Shown: piece after piece, positions 19,887 to 29,295 of the stretch | Layout: each line of letters starts with the position of its first letter | Numbering within the stretch: the stretch's first letter is position 1 | DNA from: Amycolatopsis iheyensis | Lineage (GTDB): Bacteria; Actinomycetota; Actinomycetes; Mycobacteriales; Pseudonocardiaceae | Direction of reading: 5' to 3' | Assembly: GCF_024703995.1 (NCBI RefSeq) | Contig: NZ_JAMXQV010000001.1 | Coordinates: 124,001 to 188,000 of the forward strand | DNA: 64,000 nucleotides | The notes under the pieces: generated by a model | What the model was told of the DNA's origin: nothing | The model's database searches: none | What the model saw: the letters and a program-made list of their open reading frames with translations, nothing else | Made by a program: the position numbers and the translations under genes

Positions 19887-21266
19887 ATGGTCTTGCATCA
19901 GGGGAAAGCCGATCGCCCGGACCGCGCCGGCGGCACGAATCCGATGTACGCCGGGGCGAACCCGGCGCTCGCGGCGGGGTTCGTCATGCCGCACGACAAG
20001 CTGCGCGACGACCCGCTCCCGCCGGACTCCGCGCTGCAGCTCGTGCGCGACGAGCTGATGCTCGACGGCAACGCGCGGCTCAACCTCGCCACGTTCGTCA
20101 CGACGTGGATGGAGCCGCAGGCCCGCGAGCTGATGGCCGAGTGCGTCGACAAGAACATGATCGACAAGGACGAGTACCCGCAGACGGCCGAGCTGGAGCG
20201 CCGCTGCGTCAACATCCTCGCCGACCTGTGGCACGCACCTGACCCGACGGACATCATGGGCTGCTCGACGACCGGGTCGTCGGAAGCCTGCATGCTCGCC
20301 GGGATGGCGTTGAAGCGGCGCTGGAGCAAGCTCGGGCGCACCGGGAAGCCGAACCTGGTGATGGGCGCGAACGTCCAGGTGTGCTGGGAAAAGTTCTGCG
20401 AGTACTGGGAAGTCGAGCCGCGGCTGGTCCCGATGGACGGCGACCGCTACCACCTCTCGGCTTCGGAGGCCGTCTCGCGGTGTGACGAAAACACGATCGG
20501 CGTCGTCGCGATCCTGGGCTCGACGTTCGACGGCAGCTACGAGCCGGTCGCGGAGATCGCCGCGGCACTCGACGCCTTGGCCGAGCGCACCGGCTGGGAC
20601 ATCCCGGTGCACGTCGACGGGGCTTCGGGCGCGATGATCGCGCCGTTCCTCGACCCGGACCTGGTGTGGGACTTCCGCCTGCCGCGGGTGGCGTCGATCA
20701 ACACGTCGGGGCACAAGTACGGGCTCGTCTACCCGGGCGTGGGCTGGGTGATCTGGCGGGACCAGGCGGCACTGCCGGCGGAGCTGGTGTTCAACGTGAA
20801 CTACCTCGGTGGCGACATGCCGACGTTCGCGCTGAACTTCTCCCGCCCGGGCGCCGAGGTCGCGGCCCAGTACTACACGTTCGTGCGGCTCGGCCGGGAA
20901 GGTTTCCGGGCGGTGCAACAGGCTTCGCGCGATGTCGCGACGCACCTGTCGGCCGGGATCGAGGCGCTGGGCCCGTTCGAGCTGCTGACGCGAGGGGACC
21001 AGCTGCCGGTCTTCGCGGTCACGACCCGGCCCGACGCGGGCTTCGACGTCTTCGAGGTGTCACGCCGGCTCCGGGAGCGTGGCTGGCTGGTGCCGGCGTA
21101 CACGTTCCCGGAAAACCGCACGGACCTGGCGGTGCTGCGGATCGTCGTCCGCAACGGCTTCACCCACGACCTGGCGGACCTGCTGCTGGCGGACCTGAAG
21201 CGGATCCTCCCGGAACTGGGCGGCCACCCAGCCGACCCCGCAAAGGCAACCGCCTTCCACCACTGA
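19887..21266 (+). CDS. gadB: Glutamate decarboxylase
   Basis: 459 residues, the usual GadB length. It converts glutamate to GABA with pyridoxal phosphate and consumes a proton, often for acid tolerance. Visible are the substrate/cofactor block MGCSTTGSSEACMLAGMALK, the cofactor aspartate in HVDGASGAMIAPF and the PLP-binding lysine in NTSGHKYGLVYPG (Lys277). The N-terminal NPMYAGANPALAAGFVMP matches actinobacterial members. No antiporter gene is adjacent. A hairpin of the dispersed GCGGCACTTTC family follows the stop codon. Confidence 0.95.
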   Translation: MVLHQGKADRPDRAGGTNPMYAGANPALAAGFVMPHDKLRDDPLPPDSALQLVRDELMLDGNARLNLATFVTTWMEPQARELMAECVDKNMIDKDEYPQTAELERRCVNILADLWHAPDPTDIMGCSTTGSSEACMLAGMALKRRWSKLGRTGKPNLVMGANVQVCWEKFCEYWEVEPRLVPMDGDRYHLSASEAVSRCDENTIGVVAILGSTFDGSYEPVAEIAAALDALAERTGWDIPVHVDGASGAMIAPFLDPDLVWDFRLPRVASINTSGHKYGLVYPGVGWVIWRDQAALPAELVFNVNYLGGDMPTFALNFSRPGAEVAAQYYTFVRLGREGFRAVQQASRDVATHLSAGIEALGPFELLTRGDQLPVFAVTTRPDAGFDVFEVSRRLRERGWLVPAYTFPENRTDLAVLRIVVRNGFTHDLADLLLADLKRILPELGGHPADPAKATAFHH

Positions 21267-21267
21267 A

Positions 21268-21294
21268 GCGGCACTTTCAGTACGAAAGTGCCGC
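21268..21294. terminator. Hairpin of the GCGGCACTTTC family (copy 1)
   Basis: Perfect 11-bp arms GCGGCACTTTC and GAAAGTGCCGC around AGTAC, between gadB and the convergent Old Yellow Enzyme pseudogene. The same core recurs near 33.5, 43.7 and 48.8 kb. Confidence 0.8.
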
Positions 21295-21295
21295 C

Positions 21296-22357
21296 TCAGT
21301 GCCAGGTCTTGGCGCGGGCGTATTGGGTGGGCCAGTGCACCTCCGCGCCGAGGGTGTTCGCCGCGCGCAGGGGCCAGTGCGGGTCTCGCAGCAGCGCGCG
21401 GGCCAGGAACACGACGTCGGCTTGGTCGTTCTCGAGGATCTCCTCCGCCTGGCGCGGGTCGGTGATCATGCCGACCGCGCCGGTCGGGAGGCCGGTTTCG
21501 GCGCGGATCCGCTCGGCGAACGGGACCTGGTAGCCCGGGCCGACGGGGATGTCGGCGCTCGGGTTGTTGCCGCCAGTGGAGGTGTCGATCAGGTCGATCC
21601 CGCGCTCGGCCAGCAGCTTCGCCAAGCGGACGGAGTCGTCGAGAGTCCAGCCGCCCTCGGTTCAGTCGGTGGCGCTGAGGCGGGCGAACAGCGGGACGCC
21701 GGTCGTCGCGCGGACCGCGTCGGCGATTTCGAGCGCGAGCCGGGTGCGGCCCTCGAAGTCGCCGCCGTAGCGGTCGGTGCGGGTGTTCGACAGCGGGGAG
21801 AGGAACTGGTGCACGAGGTAGCCGTGCGCGAAGTGCAGCTCCAGGACGTCGAAGCCGACGTCGACCGCGCGCCGGGCCGCCGCCGCAAACGCTTGCGGGA
21901 GGGCCGCCACTTCGTCCGTGGTCAGCGAGCGCGGGGCGGCGTACTGGCCGAACGCCGTCGCGGACGGGCCGACGCTCTCCCAGCCGCCCTGCGAGGGCGG
22001 GATGCTGCCCGGTCCTTCCCACGGCCGGTGTGTCGAGCCCTTGCGGCCGGCGTGCCCCAGCTGCATGCCGATGGCCGCGCCCTGGCCGTGCGTGAAGTCC
22101 ACGATCCGGCGCCAGGCCCCGGCCTGGACGTCGTTCCAGATGCCGGTGTCCTGCGGGCTGATCCGGCCTTCCGGGGCCACCGCGGTCGCCTCGGTCATGA
22201 CGAGCCCCGCGCCGCCGGTGGCGAACTGGCCGAGGTGCACGAGGTGCCAGTCACCCGGCACGCCGTCGGTGGCGGAGTACTGGCACATCGGCGACACCCA
22301 CGCGCGGTTCGGCAGGGTCAGGCCGCGGACGGTGATCGGGCTGAAGAGTCGGCTCAC
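21296..22357 (-). pseudogene. Old Yellow Enzyme-family oxidoreductase with in-frame TGA
   Basis: The frame encodes a full YqjM-like Old Yellow Enzyme (about 353 codons from GTG 22355-22357), with SPMCQYSATDG, QLGHAGRKG, HFAHGYLVHQFLSPLSN and C-terminal VFLARALLRDPHWPLRAA. It is interrupted by TGA at 21662-21664, after SATD and directly before TEGGW in the same frame. Family members usually have tryptophan (TGG) there, so a single G-to-A change explains it. The truncated product (about 232 residues) would lack the flavin-binding end of the barrel. It could be a true pseudogene or a sequencing error; the rest of the frame is undamaged. Confidence 0.85.
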
Positions 22358-22430
22358 CACTGGATCAACGACACGTGCCCGCCGTCTCTTCCCGTCGCCA
22401 CCGGCGGTACCGGCGGGTAACGTCGACCAC

Positions 22431-23057
22431 ATGGGTGTCGCTGCTGACGAACGCCAGGCCTTGGCCACGCTCCTGCACGACCTCGGGCCCGACGCGCCCA
22501 CGTTGTGTGAGGGGTGGACCACCCGGGACCTCGCCGCGCACCTCGTCGTGCGCGAGCACCGGCCCGATGCCGCGCCCGGGATCATGGTGCCCGCGCTCGC
22601 CGGGTACACGCAGAAGGTCCAGGACCGCTACGCCGCGAAGCCGTGGGAAAGCCTGGTCGAGCAGGTCCGGCAGGGTCCGTCGAAGTTCTGGCCCACCTCG
22701 CTCGGCCCGCTCGACGAGCTGACCAACACCGCCGAGTTCCTCGTCCACCACGAGGACGTCCGGCGCGCGCAGCCCGGCTGGCAGCCGCGGCCTGCCGACC
22801 CCACCCGCGACGCCGCCGCCTGGAAGTCCGCGAAAGGCGCCGCCAAGCTCAACCTCCGCAAGGCGCCCGTCGGTGTCACGCTGAAGACGAAGACCGGCCA
22901 GGAGGCCGCGGTCAAGACCGGGCCCGACCCGGTCACCGTGGTCGGCGACCCGATCGACCTGCTGCTGTTCGTGTTCGGCCGCGACGCCGTCGACCTGGAC
23001 TTCGAGGGCGACGCGGCCGCCGTCACGAAGCTCCAGTCGGTGCACCGTGGACTCTGA
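22431..23057 (+). CDS. DinB-like TIGR03085-type metal-binding protein
   Basis: 208 residues. It matches the actinobacterial maleylpyruvate-isomerase/DinB-like fold: N-terminal ERQALATLLHDLGPDAPTLCEGWTTRDLAAHLVVREHRPDA carries the first metal histidine, and EFLVHHEDVRRAQPGW supplies the paired histidines. Proteins of this group bind a divalent metal and often act in mycothiol-linked chemistry; the substrate is unknown. The 3' end overlaps the convergent membrane-protein gene by 35 bases. Confidence 0.8.
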   Translation: MGVAADERQALATLLHDLGPDAPTLCEGWTTRDLAAHLVVREHRPDAAPGIMVPALAGYTQKVQDRYAAKPWESLVEQVRQGPSKFWPTSLGPLDELTNTAEFLVHHEDVRRAQPGWQPRPADPTRDAAAWKSAKGAAKLNLRKAPVGVTLKTKTGQEAAVKTGPDPVTVVGDPIDLLLFVFGRDAVDLDFEGDAAAVTKLQSVHRGL

Positions 23058-23718
23058 CTGACACCCAGCGGCCCACCGGCAGCGCCACGACGATCGCGGC
23101 CAGCACCAGGTGGACGGCCATGAAAGCCACCGCGGCCGGCACGCTCGGCGGCCCGCCGAGGAACACGATCATGTGCGAAGCCCACTTCAGCTCAGCCGGC
23201 TTCGCACCCGCCGCCCAGACGTCGTTGAGCGCCCAGAACGTCAGGTCGTTGACCCCCGAGATGACCACGAGGATCGACGCGATGCCGACCTTGAGCACGT
23301 TCGCCGTGCGGCCGCCGCCGAGCCGGTAGGCCAGCAGCGCGAACAGCACGATGAACGTCGTGACGAACAGCTCGAACTGGTACACCGGCTGGAAGTCGCC
23401 GTCGGGCGAGCGGGCGAAGTCCTGCACCCGCATCACCAGCTCGGTGTCCAAATAGGACATGTAGACGAAAACGGCGAGCACGATCAGCGCCGGCCCGAAG
23501 CGACCGCGTGGGAACAACGACACGGTCAGCACCGCGAAGAAGAACGGGCACAGCTTGAACGCCCAGTCGCCGACGTTGTCCAGCGTCTGGTCCGGCGGCA
23601 GCACCACCATGATCAGCAGTGCGGTCACCACCGCCGGGACGGCGGCGACCAGCCACAGCCACTGCCGCCGCCGGTACAGGGCGGCGACCAGGCCGGGCGA
23701 TTCGTCCAAGAGCGTCAC
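23023..23718 (-). CDS. Six-helix membrane protein at the end of the surface-polymer operon
   Basis: 231 residues from GTG at 23716-23718, which overlaps the carbamoyltransferase stop by four bases (GTGA). About six hydrophobic helices are seen, for example RRRQWLWLVAAVPAVVTALL and FGPALIVLAVFVYMSYLDTEL, with acidic residues inside the membrane region (DTEL, QFEL). No known family is recognised. Tight coupling to the carbamoyltransferase implies a shared role, perhaps as a membrane partner or acyl/carbamoyl acceptor handler; this is inference only. Confidence 0.7.
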   Translation of the reverse strand: MTLLDESPGLVAALYRRRQWLWLVAAVPAVVTALLIMVVLPPDQTLDNVGDWAFKLCPFFFAVLTVSLFPRGRFGPALIVLAVFVYMSYLDTELVMRVQDFARSPDGDFQPVYQFELFVTTFIVLFALLAYRLGGGRTANVLKVGIASILVVISGVNDLTFWALNDVWAAGAKPAELKWASHMIVFLGGPPSVPAAVAFMAVHLVLAAIVVALPVGRWVSVRVHGAPTGAS

Positions 23719-25514
23719 AGTTCCTTCTCCACCCAGAACGGACCCAGCGCCAGCGCGTCGACGTCGGTCTTGAGGTAGCACGCGATCGCGTCGGCCGGGC
23801 TCGCCACGATCGGCTCGTTGTTGTCGTTGAACGAAGTGTTGACGACCATCGGCACCCCCGTCAGCTTCTCGAACTCGCTGATCATCCGGTAGTACAGCGG
23901 GTTGTCCGCGCGACTGACAGTCTGCACCCGCGCGGTGCCGTCCACGTGCGTGATCGCCGGAACTTCGGCCCGCTTGTCCGGCAGGACGTCGAACACCAGC
24001 AGCATCACCGGCGACGGGTAGTCGCTGACGAAGTACTCGCCCGCCCGCTCTTCCAGGCACGACGGCGCGAACGGCCGGAACGCCTCGCGGTGCTTCACCT
24101 TCTCGTTCATCCGCGTCTTCGACTCGGGGTCGCGCGGGTCGGCGACGAGCGACCGGTTGCCCAGCGCCCGCGGCCCGCACTCCATCCGGCCCTGCACCCA
24201 GCCGACGATCTTGCCGTCGGCGATCTTGGCGGCCGTGTGCGCGGCGATGTCGTCGACGCGGTGGTACTCGACACCGGCGTCCTGCAGGGCCAGCTCCATT
24301 TCGGCCTCGGTGTAGTCCGGGCCCGTGTAGGTGAAGCCGTCGCGCGGGCGTGGCTTGCCGTACTTGGCGACCGAGACGTCCAGGGCCGCGCCGAGCGCGC
24401 AGCCGTCGTCGGCCGCCGCGGGCTGGGCGAAGAAGTCCTCGAACGGCGTCTCCAGCAGGATCCGGCCGTTCATGACGCTGTTGAGCGCGACCCCGCCCGC
24501 GACGCACAGCCGCTTCGAACCGGTCTCGCGCTGGAGCCACCGAGCAAGGTGCAGGCCGGCTTCTTCGAGCGTCACCTGCAGGGCGTAGGCGATGTCGCAG
24601 TAGTGCTGGGGAACGGGGTTCGCGGCCGTGACCCGGGTTTTCGGCCGGGCCGGGCCGAAGGCGTCGGTGAACTTCCGGGACATCACGTGCTTGCCGGTGC
24701 GGTGGTGGCCGAACCAGCTCAGGTCCAGCTCGAAGCCGCCGTCGTCGTCGAGGTGGATGAGCTGCTTGAACGCGTCGACGTAGGTGTCCTCGCCCAGCGG
24801 CGCGAGGCCCATGATCTTGCCTTCGTCGCGGGTGGGGAAGAAGCCGAGGTAACCGGTGACACCGGCGTACATCGCGCCGAGCGAGTGCGGGAACTTGATC
24901 CGCCGGAGGTCGACGAGCTGGTTCCCGCGCCCGTGCGCGAGGTAGGTCGCGGTGCCGTCGCTGCCGATGCCGTCGAAGGTGAGCACGGCGGACTCGTTCC
25001 ACGGCGAGATGAAGTACCCGCTCGCCGCGTGCGCGCGGTGGTGGTCGACGAGGTGGGTCTTGAACTTCGTCGGGCCGGTCCAGCCGGCGGCCTCCTTGAC
25101 GTCGTTCGCGAGCGTGTAGGACCGCTTGATGTGGGCCAGGACCGCGCCGCCGACGTGGTAGTCGTCGTGGCCGGAGCCGCCGCCGGTCCGGAACGTGTCG
25201 ACCATGCCGGCCGACTTGCCGCCTTCGTCGCCGTTGGCGTTGCGGAAGACGTCGAGGGTGCCGGGGAAGTACCGCGCGAACACCTTGGCCGCGTGGACGC
25301 CCTCCTTCCAGCGCTGCCAGTAGTAGGCGACGTGGTCGACGTCGGCGAGGGTGATGCCGCCCCGCTCCAGGCAGAACTTGATGGCCTCGGCGGGGAAGCC
25401 GCCGTCGTGCTTGACGCGCGTGAAGCGTTCTTCTTCGGCGAAGGCGATGATCTCGCCGTCGCGCACGAGTGCCGCGGCCGAGTCGTGGACCCTGCTGATG
25501 CCCAGTACGTACAT
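23715..25514 (-). CDS. NodU/CmcH-family carbamoyltransferase
   Basis: 599 residues. The N-terminal domain has the YrdC/Kae1-like start MYVLGISRVHDSAAALVRDG, the metal-binding histidines in VDHHRAHAASGYF and LTFDGIGSDGTATY. The C-terminal domain has GWVQGRMECGPRALGNRS and NTSFNDNNEPIV, the carbamoyl-transfer signatures. It transfers a carbamoyl group from carbamoyl phosphate through carbamoyl-AMP to a hydroxyl, as in antibiotic or Nod-factor decoration. In this operon the acceptor is probably a sugar of the lipid-linked product. Confidence 0.93.
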   Translation of the reverse strand: MYVLGISRVHDSAAALVRDGEIIAFAEEERFTRVKHDGGFPAEAIKFCLERGGITLADVDHVAYYWQRWKEGVHAAKVFARYFPGTLDVFRNANGDEGGKSAGMVDTFRTGGGSGHDDYHVGGAVLAHIKRSYTLANDVKEAAGWTGPTKFKTHLVDHHRAHAASGYFISPWNESAVLTFDGIGSDGTATYLAHGRGNQLVDLRRIKFPHSLGAMYAGVTGYLGFFPTRDEGKIMGLAPLGEDTYVDAFKQLIHLDDDGGFELDLSWFGHHRTGKHVMSRKFTDAFGPARPKTRVTAANPVPQHYCDIAYALQVTLEEAGLHLARWLQRETGSKRLCVAGGVALNSVMNGRILLETPFEDFFAQPAAADDGCALGAALDVSVAKYGKPRPRDGFTYTGPDYTEAEMELALQDAGVEYHRVDDIAAHTAAKIADGKIVGWVQGRMECGPRALGNRSLVADPRDPESKTRMNEKVKHREAFRPFAPSCLEERAGEYFVSDYPSPVMLLVFDVLPDKRAEVPAITHVDGTARVQTVSRADNPLYYRMISEFEKLTGVPMVVNTSFNDNNEPIVASPADAIACYLKTDVDALALGPFWVEKEL

Positions 25515-25533
25515 GTCTTTCTCTCCCAGTGGT

Positions 25534-26778
25534 TCAGTGACGGCGGACCAGACGGCGCAGGACCGCCGCTTTGACCGCGAGCGCGAGGACGAGCGCGGCG
25601 AACCCGCCCACCGGCCCGAGCGCGGGGACGAGCACCGCCGCGGCGACGGCGGTGACGGCCAGTGAGACGACGGCGGTGCCCGACGTCAGCGTCAGCACCT
25701 TGCTGTTGGTGTTTTCGACGAGGAAGCTCGCGTAGAGCCCGGTCGCGTACAGCGCCGTCTCGAGGAGCACGAGCGCCGCGAGCACGACGTAGTTGTCTTC
25801 GGCGCCGAGCCACGCCCGGGTCGCGGGCGCGGCCAGCCCGGCGGCCAGCAGCACGGCGAACGCGATCCCGGCGCGTTCGACCAGCTTCAGCAGCCCGCCC
25901 GCCCGGGCCCGCCCGGCCGCCGCGCCGGTGCCGCGCAGCCGCCACGACGCCGTCGGCTGGTGCAGCTTCAGCTGGTAGAACAGCAGCGAGCAGAACGCGC
26001 TGGACACCAGCAGCGCCAGGTAGAACGGGCCGCTGTCGGTGGTCCGCCCGGACAGCGCGAGCACGCCGAACACGACCGACGTCGAGAGCACGTCGAGCAC
26101 CTCGGTCAGGCCGAGCAGGACGGTGCTGCGGCCGTAGGCGGGCAGGAGCCGGTGCCCCGCCACGCCGCCGCCGCGCAGCCACGGCCTCGGCAGCAGGGCG
26201 GCCGACGTGCCGAGGATCACCAGCAGCCCGCCCAGCAACAGCGCCAAGTGCGTTTCCGGCGGCCAGCGCACCGCCCACGTCACGCAGGTGACCACGCCGA
26301 CCACGACCGAGCCCGCGGTGAACGCCAGCGCGTCCAAAGTGGACTTACCGCGCAGCCGGTGCAGACCGGACACCGTCATCAGCAGCCCGCCGGCGATCGA
26401 CCACCCCGCCGCCGTCAGGTACAGCGCCGCGTCCGACTTCGGCGCCACCACCAGCGCGACGACCATCGCGGCCAGCACCGCCAGGACCGGCGCCGCGGCG
26501 ATGCGGACCGCGAGCGCCGCGACGGCGTCGCGGGTCAGCCGCAGCCGCGGGAGGGTCTTCAACGCGGACTTCTCCGCCGCGCCCGGCACGAAGTTCAGCC
26601 AGGTCATCAGCCCGAGCGCGTTCGCGAAGCGCCCGTAGTCGCGGGCACCCCACGCGGTGATCAGCACCAGCCCCATCAGCTGGACCGACAACCGGAACAC
26701 GCCCCGGCCGGCGAGCAGCCGCAGCACCACCGCCGGTCGCGGTGGGGCCACGGCCGCGGTGACCGAGGAGCTCGTCAC
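25534..26778 (-). CDS. Polysaccharide-flippase-like multi-helix membrane protein
   Basis: 414 residues from GTG at 26776-26778, overlapping the ATP-grasp stop by four bases. About 12 hydrophobic helices are seen, with the N-terminal LAGRGVFRLSVQLMGLVLITAWGARDYGRFANALGLMTW pattern of oligosaccharide flippases of the MATE/Wzx type. The expected role is to move a polyprenyl-linked oligosaccharide across the membrane. It is flanked by glycosyltransferase and decorating enzymes, which supports that reading. One helix pair carries a long Ala/Gly/Arg linker (RGTGAAAGRARAGG). Confidence 0.75.
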   Translation of the reverse strand: MTSSSVTAAVAPPRPAVVLRLLAGRGVFRLSVQLMGLVLITAWGARDYGRFANALGLMTWLNFVPGAAEKSALKTLPRLRLTRDAVAALAVRIAAAPVLAVLAAMVVALVVAPKSDAALYLTAAGWSIAGGLLMTVSGLHRLRGKSTLDALAFTAGSVVVGVVTCVTWAVRWPPETHLALLLGGLLVILGTSAALLPRPWLRGGGVAGHRLLPAYGRSTVLLGLTEVLDVLSTSVVFGVLALSGRTTDSGPFYLALLVSSAFCSLLFYQLKLHQPTASWRLRGTGAAAGRARAGGLLKLVERAGIAFAVLLAAGLAAPATRAWLGAEDNYVVLAALVLLETALYATGLYASFLVENTNSKVLTLTSGTAVVSLAVTAVAAAVLVPALGPVGGFAALVLALAVKAAVLRRLVRRH

Positions 26779-28016
26779 GGCAGGGGCACCGCCATGTCCT
26801 GCTCGTGGAGCAGGAACTTCAGCGTGCCGCGCACGGCGTTCTCCGCGGTGAGCAGCTCGGGCACCGACCCGGCGGTGAGCACGACGTACCCCAGCTTGTG
26901 GCCCGCCTGCTCGTACGGCCGGACGAAGGAACCCTCGTCGGCGAACAAGTGCAGCCCGACCAGGCCGGGCAGCGCGCGCACGTCATCCACACCGTCCACT
27001 CGGGACAGGTGACCGCCGCGGTCGGACGCCAGGATGTGCACCAGGGTCGGCTTCGGCTCGTGCAGGTCGAGGCGCACCTCGCCGCCGGTGGCCGCGGCGA
27101 TCCCGGCGCCGATCAGGTCGGCGCCGTGGCAGTGCGCGATCGCCTCCGCGAGCCCGTTGCCGCCCATCCGGGCGCCCATCTCGATGAGGTACAGCCGGCC
27201 GTCGCGGCCGAGGACGGCGTCCAGGGTGAGCGGGCCGGTGCGGTAGCCGAGCTCGGTGCAGATCAGGTCGAGCGCCTCGATCAGGCTGAGCTCGACGTCC
27301 GCGGGCAGCTCGGCTGGCAGCAGGTGCGACGCCGTCACGAAGAACGGCGGCGGCGTGAGCACCCGCTCGGTGACGGCGTGGAAGACGATCCGGCCGTCGA
27401 CGACCAGCGCCTCGATGGTGAAGTGCGAGCCGTCGAGGTGCTCTTCCACGACCAGCCGGCCCGACGGGGAGAACGCGAGCGACTCGGTGAACGCCTTGGT
27501 CAGCCGGCCCGGGCCGGGGCACGAGACGACCCCGCGGCTGCCCGAGGAGTCGACCGGCTTGACCAGGGCGGGGAACCGCAGCTGCTGGGCGGCGTGCACC
27601 AGCTCCGGGCCGGGCCGGCCGTCGACACTGCGGTAGCCCGGCAGCCCCAGGTGGTCGCACAGCGCGCGGAAGACCGACTTGTCCGTCGACGCCCGCACCG
27701 CGTACTCGGGCAGCGGGTCCGGCATGCCCCAGTGCCGGGTCAGCCAGGCCAGCGCCGGCAGGCCGACGTCGCTGGCCGGGCACAGCACGCCGGCGAGGTC
27801 GCGGCGGCCGTCCAGCGCCGCCGCGATCTGCTCCGGCGCGCGGACGCTGACCTGCAGGAACTCGTCCGCGTACGCCACCGCCGGCGCGCCGGGCCGGACG
27901 TCGACGCAGATCGTGCGGAACCCCAGCTCCCGCGCCCGCTCGTAGGTGCTGACCGAACCGTCCGCGCCGCCCAGGATCACCAGGGTTCTCGCGGACCCGT
28001 TTTCCGAACTCGTCAC
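26775..28016 (-). CDS. ATP-grasp domain carboxylate-amine/thiol ligase
   Basis: 413 residues from GTG at 28014-28016, overlapping the GT2 stop by four bases. The N-terminal pre-ATP-grasp fold starts with LVILGGADGSVSTYERARELGFRTICVDV. The ATP-grasp core has FPALVKPVDSSGSRGV (phosphate/adenine lysine loop), VVEEHLDGSHFTIEALV and LYLIEMGARMGGNG with metal-binding Glu and Asn. Such enzymes join a carboxylate to an amine or thiol via acyl phosphate. A likely role is aminoacylation or amide formation on a surface sugar or peptide; the substrate is unknown. Confidence 0.88.
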   Translation of the reverse strand: MTSSENGSARTLVILGGADGSVSTYERARELGFRTICVDVRPGAPAVAYADEFLQVSVRAPEQIAAALDGRRDLAGVLCPASDVGLPALAWLTRHWGMPDPLPEYAVRASTDKSVFRALCDHLGLPGYRSVDGRPGPELVHAAQQLRFPALVKPVDSSGSRGVVSCPGPGRLTKAFTESLAFSPSGRLVVEEHLDGSHFTIEALVVDGRIVFHAVTERVLTPPPFFVTASHLLPAELPADVELSLIEALDLICTELGYRTGPLTLDAVLGRDGRLYLIEMGARMGGNGLAEAIAHCHGADLIGAGIAAATGGEVRLDLHEPKPTLVHILASDRGGHLSRVDGVDDVRALPGLVGLHLFADEGSFVRPYEQAGHKLGYVVLTAGSVPELLTAENAVRGTLKFLLHEQDMAVPLP

Positions 28017-29023
28017 GCTGAAACGCCTTTCCCCAGTTGCACATCGATGAGCCGGGGACCCGCCGGGTCCGCCGGGGTGAAGAGCCGGTCCTCGGCGTCG
28101 ACGTCGACGTTCGCCTCCCGGATGTAGAACTGCCGCGGCCGCGCCTGGCCCGCGCCGACCACGACGAGGTAGCGCACGGTCAGCGACGACACGAGCAGGA
28201 GCACGCCGAGCAGCCCGGTCAGCACCGCGGCCTCGACCCCGGCGCCGAGCAGCCCGAAGGCGGCCGTGCCGGCGACGAGCAGCCCGATCACCCCGGCGAT
28301 CAGCGCCGTCACGGACGCCGCCGTCGTGAGCCGTCGCGTGAACCCGACGAAGAGCTCGATGGCGTGCGAAGCCAGGAACCCGAAGCCCACTTTGGACTTC
28401 CCGCGCTCCCGCGCCCGGTGTGCGACCTGGACGCAGGTGTAGCGGCTGGTCAGGCGGGGGACCGTGGCCAGGAAGTACGGCGTGCCCAGCCGCAGGTCGA
28501 CGATCTTGCGGGCCAGTTCCGCGCGCACCAGCCGGAACGCCGTCGCCCCCGGCGGGATTTCGATGCGCAGCACCCGGCGGCCGAGGAAGTGGAACGCGGC
28601 GGTGCCCCAGCGCCGCAGCAACGGGTCCTGGCGGTTGGTGCGGACGCCGAACACCGCGTCGTTGCCCGCTTCGGCCGCGGCGATGAGCTTCCCCGCCTCG
28701 GCGGCGGGGAACTGCTGGTCGGCGTCGATGTGCAGGATCCACGGCCGTGACGCATAGCGGTAGCCCGCCGAGAAGGCCGCCTCGAACCCGAAGTTCCGGC
28801 TGAACGAAACGTACCGGACGCGTGGGTCCGAATGGGCTAACGCGCGGATCTTGTCCAACGTCCCGTCGACGCTTCCGTCGTCGACGTAAAACAGTTCCAG
28901 CGAATAATCGGCGAGTTCGTTGGTTATTTCCCGATAGGACGGTTCGATGTTCTCGACTTCGTTGAAGCACGGAATGACTACGCTGAGTCCACCGGTCGAT
29001 GGCCCGGGAAAACTGCTGGTCAT
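28013..29023 (-). CDS. GT2 glycosyltransferase, polyprenyl-phosphate (DPM1/GtrB) type
   Basis: 336 residues, first gene of the minus-strand operon. The GT2 domain has VVIPCFNEVENIEPSYREI, FYVDDGSVDGT, SFSRNFGFEAAFSAGYRYA and HIDADQQFP (the DxD-like metal site). Two C-terminal membrane helices (about residues 229-290) follow, as in dolichyl- or undecaprenyl-phosphate sugar transferases. It should load a nucleotide-activated sugar onto a polyprenyl phosphate at the membrane. The first 60 codons are unusually AT-rich for this chromosome (GAATAATCGG-type stretches on the plus strand). Confidence 0.9.
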   Translation of the reverse strand: MTSSFPGPSTGGLSVVIPCFNEVENIEPSYREITNELADYSLELFYVDDGSVDGTLDKIRALAHSDPRVRYVSFSRNFGFEAAFSAGYRYASRPWILHIDADQQFPAAEAGKLIAAAEAGNDAVFGVRTNRQDPLLRRWGTAAFHFLGRRVLRIEIPPGATAFRLVRAELARKIVDLRLGTPYFLATVPRLTSRYTCVQVAHRARERGKSKVGFGFLASHAIELFVGFTRRLTTAASVTALIAGVIGLLVAGTAAFGLLGAGVEAAVLTGLLGVLLLVSSLTVRYLVVVGAGQARPRQFYIREANVDVDAEDRLFTPADPAGPRLIDVQLGKGVSA

Positions 29024-29295
29024 CTGTTGCGCCGGGCGTGCCGTACCGGATTCGTGTCCGAACGGTCACCGACAGTGCGAATGGTGATCATGAATCCCCC
29101 AGATGGATTCGGTAAGGCGGCTTGCCGACGTGCTGTGTCGCGGAGTTATAAGCAGACGGAAAGAGTTTTTGCGACGGCAGATCTGCGAATTCCACCATTC
29201 AGACCCAGACCAAAGTAGTAACCCATCCGGCATTCGGGGTGTCCTGCGCGGCAAGTTCTTCCGCGCGGGCCGCCGATGGCGCAGACTCCCCGGCC
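29024..29295. promoter_or_regulatory. Divergent promoter region of the accessory locus
   Basis: 272 bases between the divergent GT2 and PaaK-like genes, clearly more AT-rich than the surrounding DNA (for example AGTTATAAGCAG and AAAGAGTTTTTG around 29147-29172). It must hold the promoters of both operons; no clear palindromic operator is seen. Confidence 0.5.
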
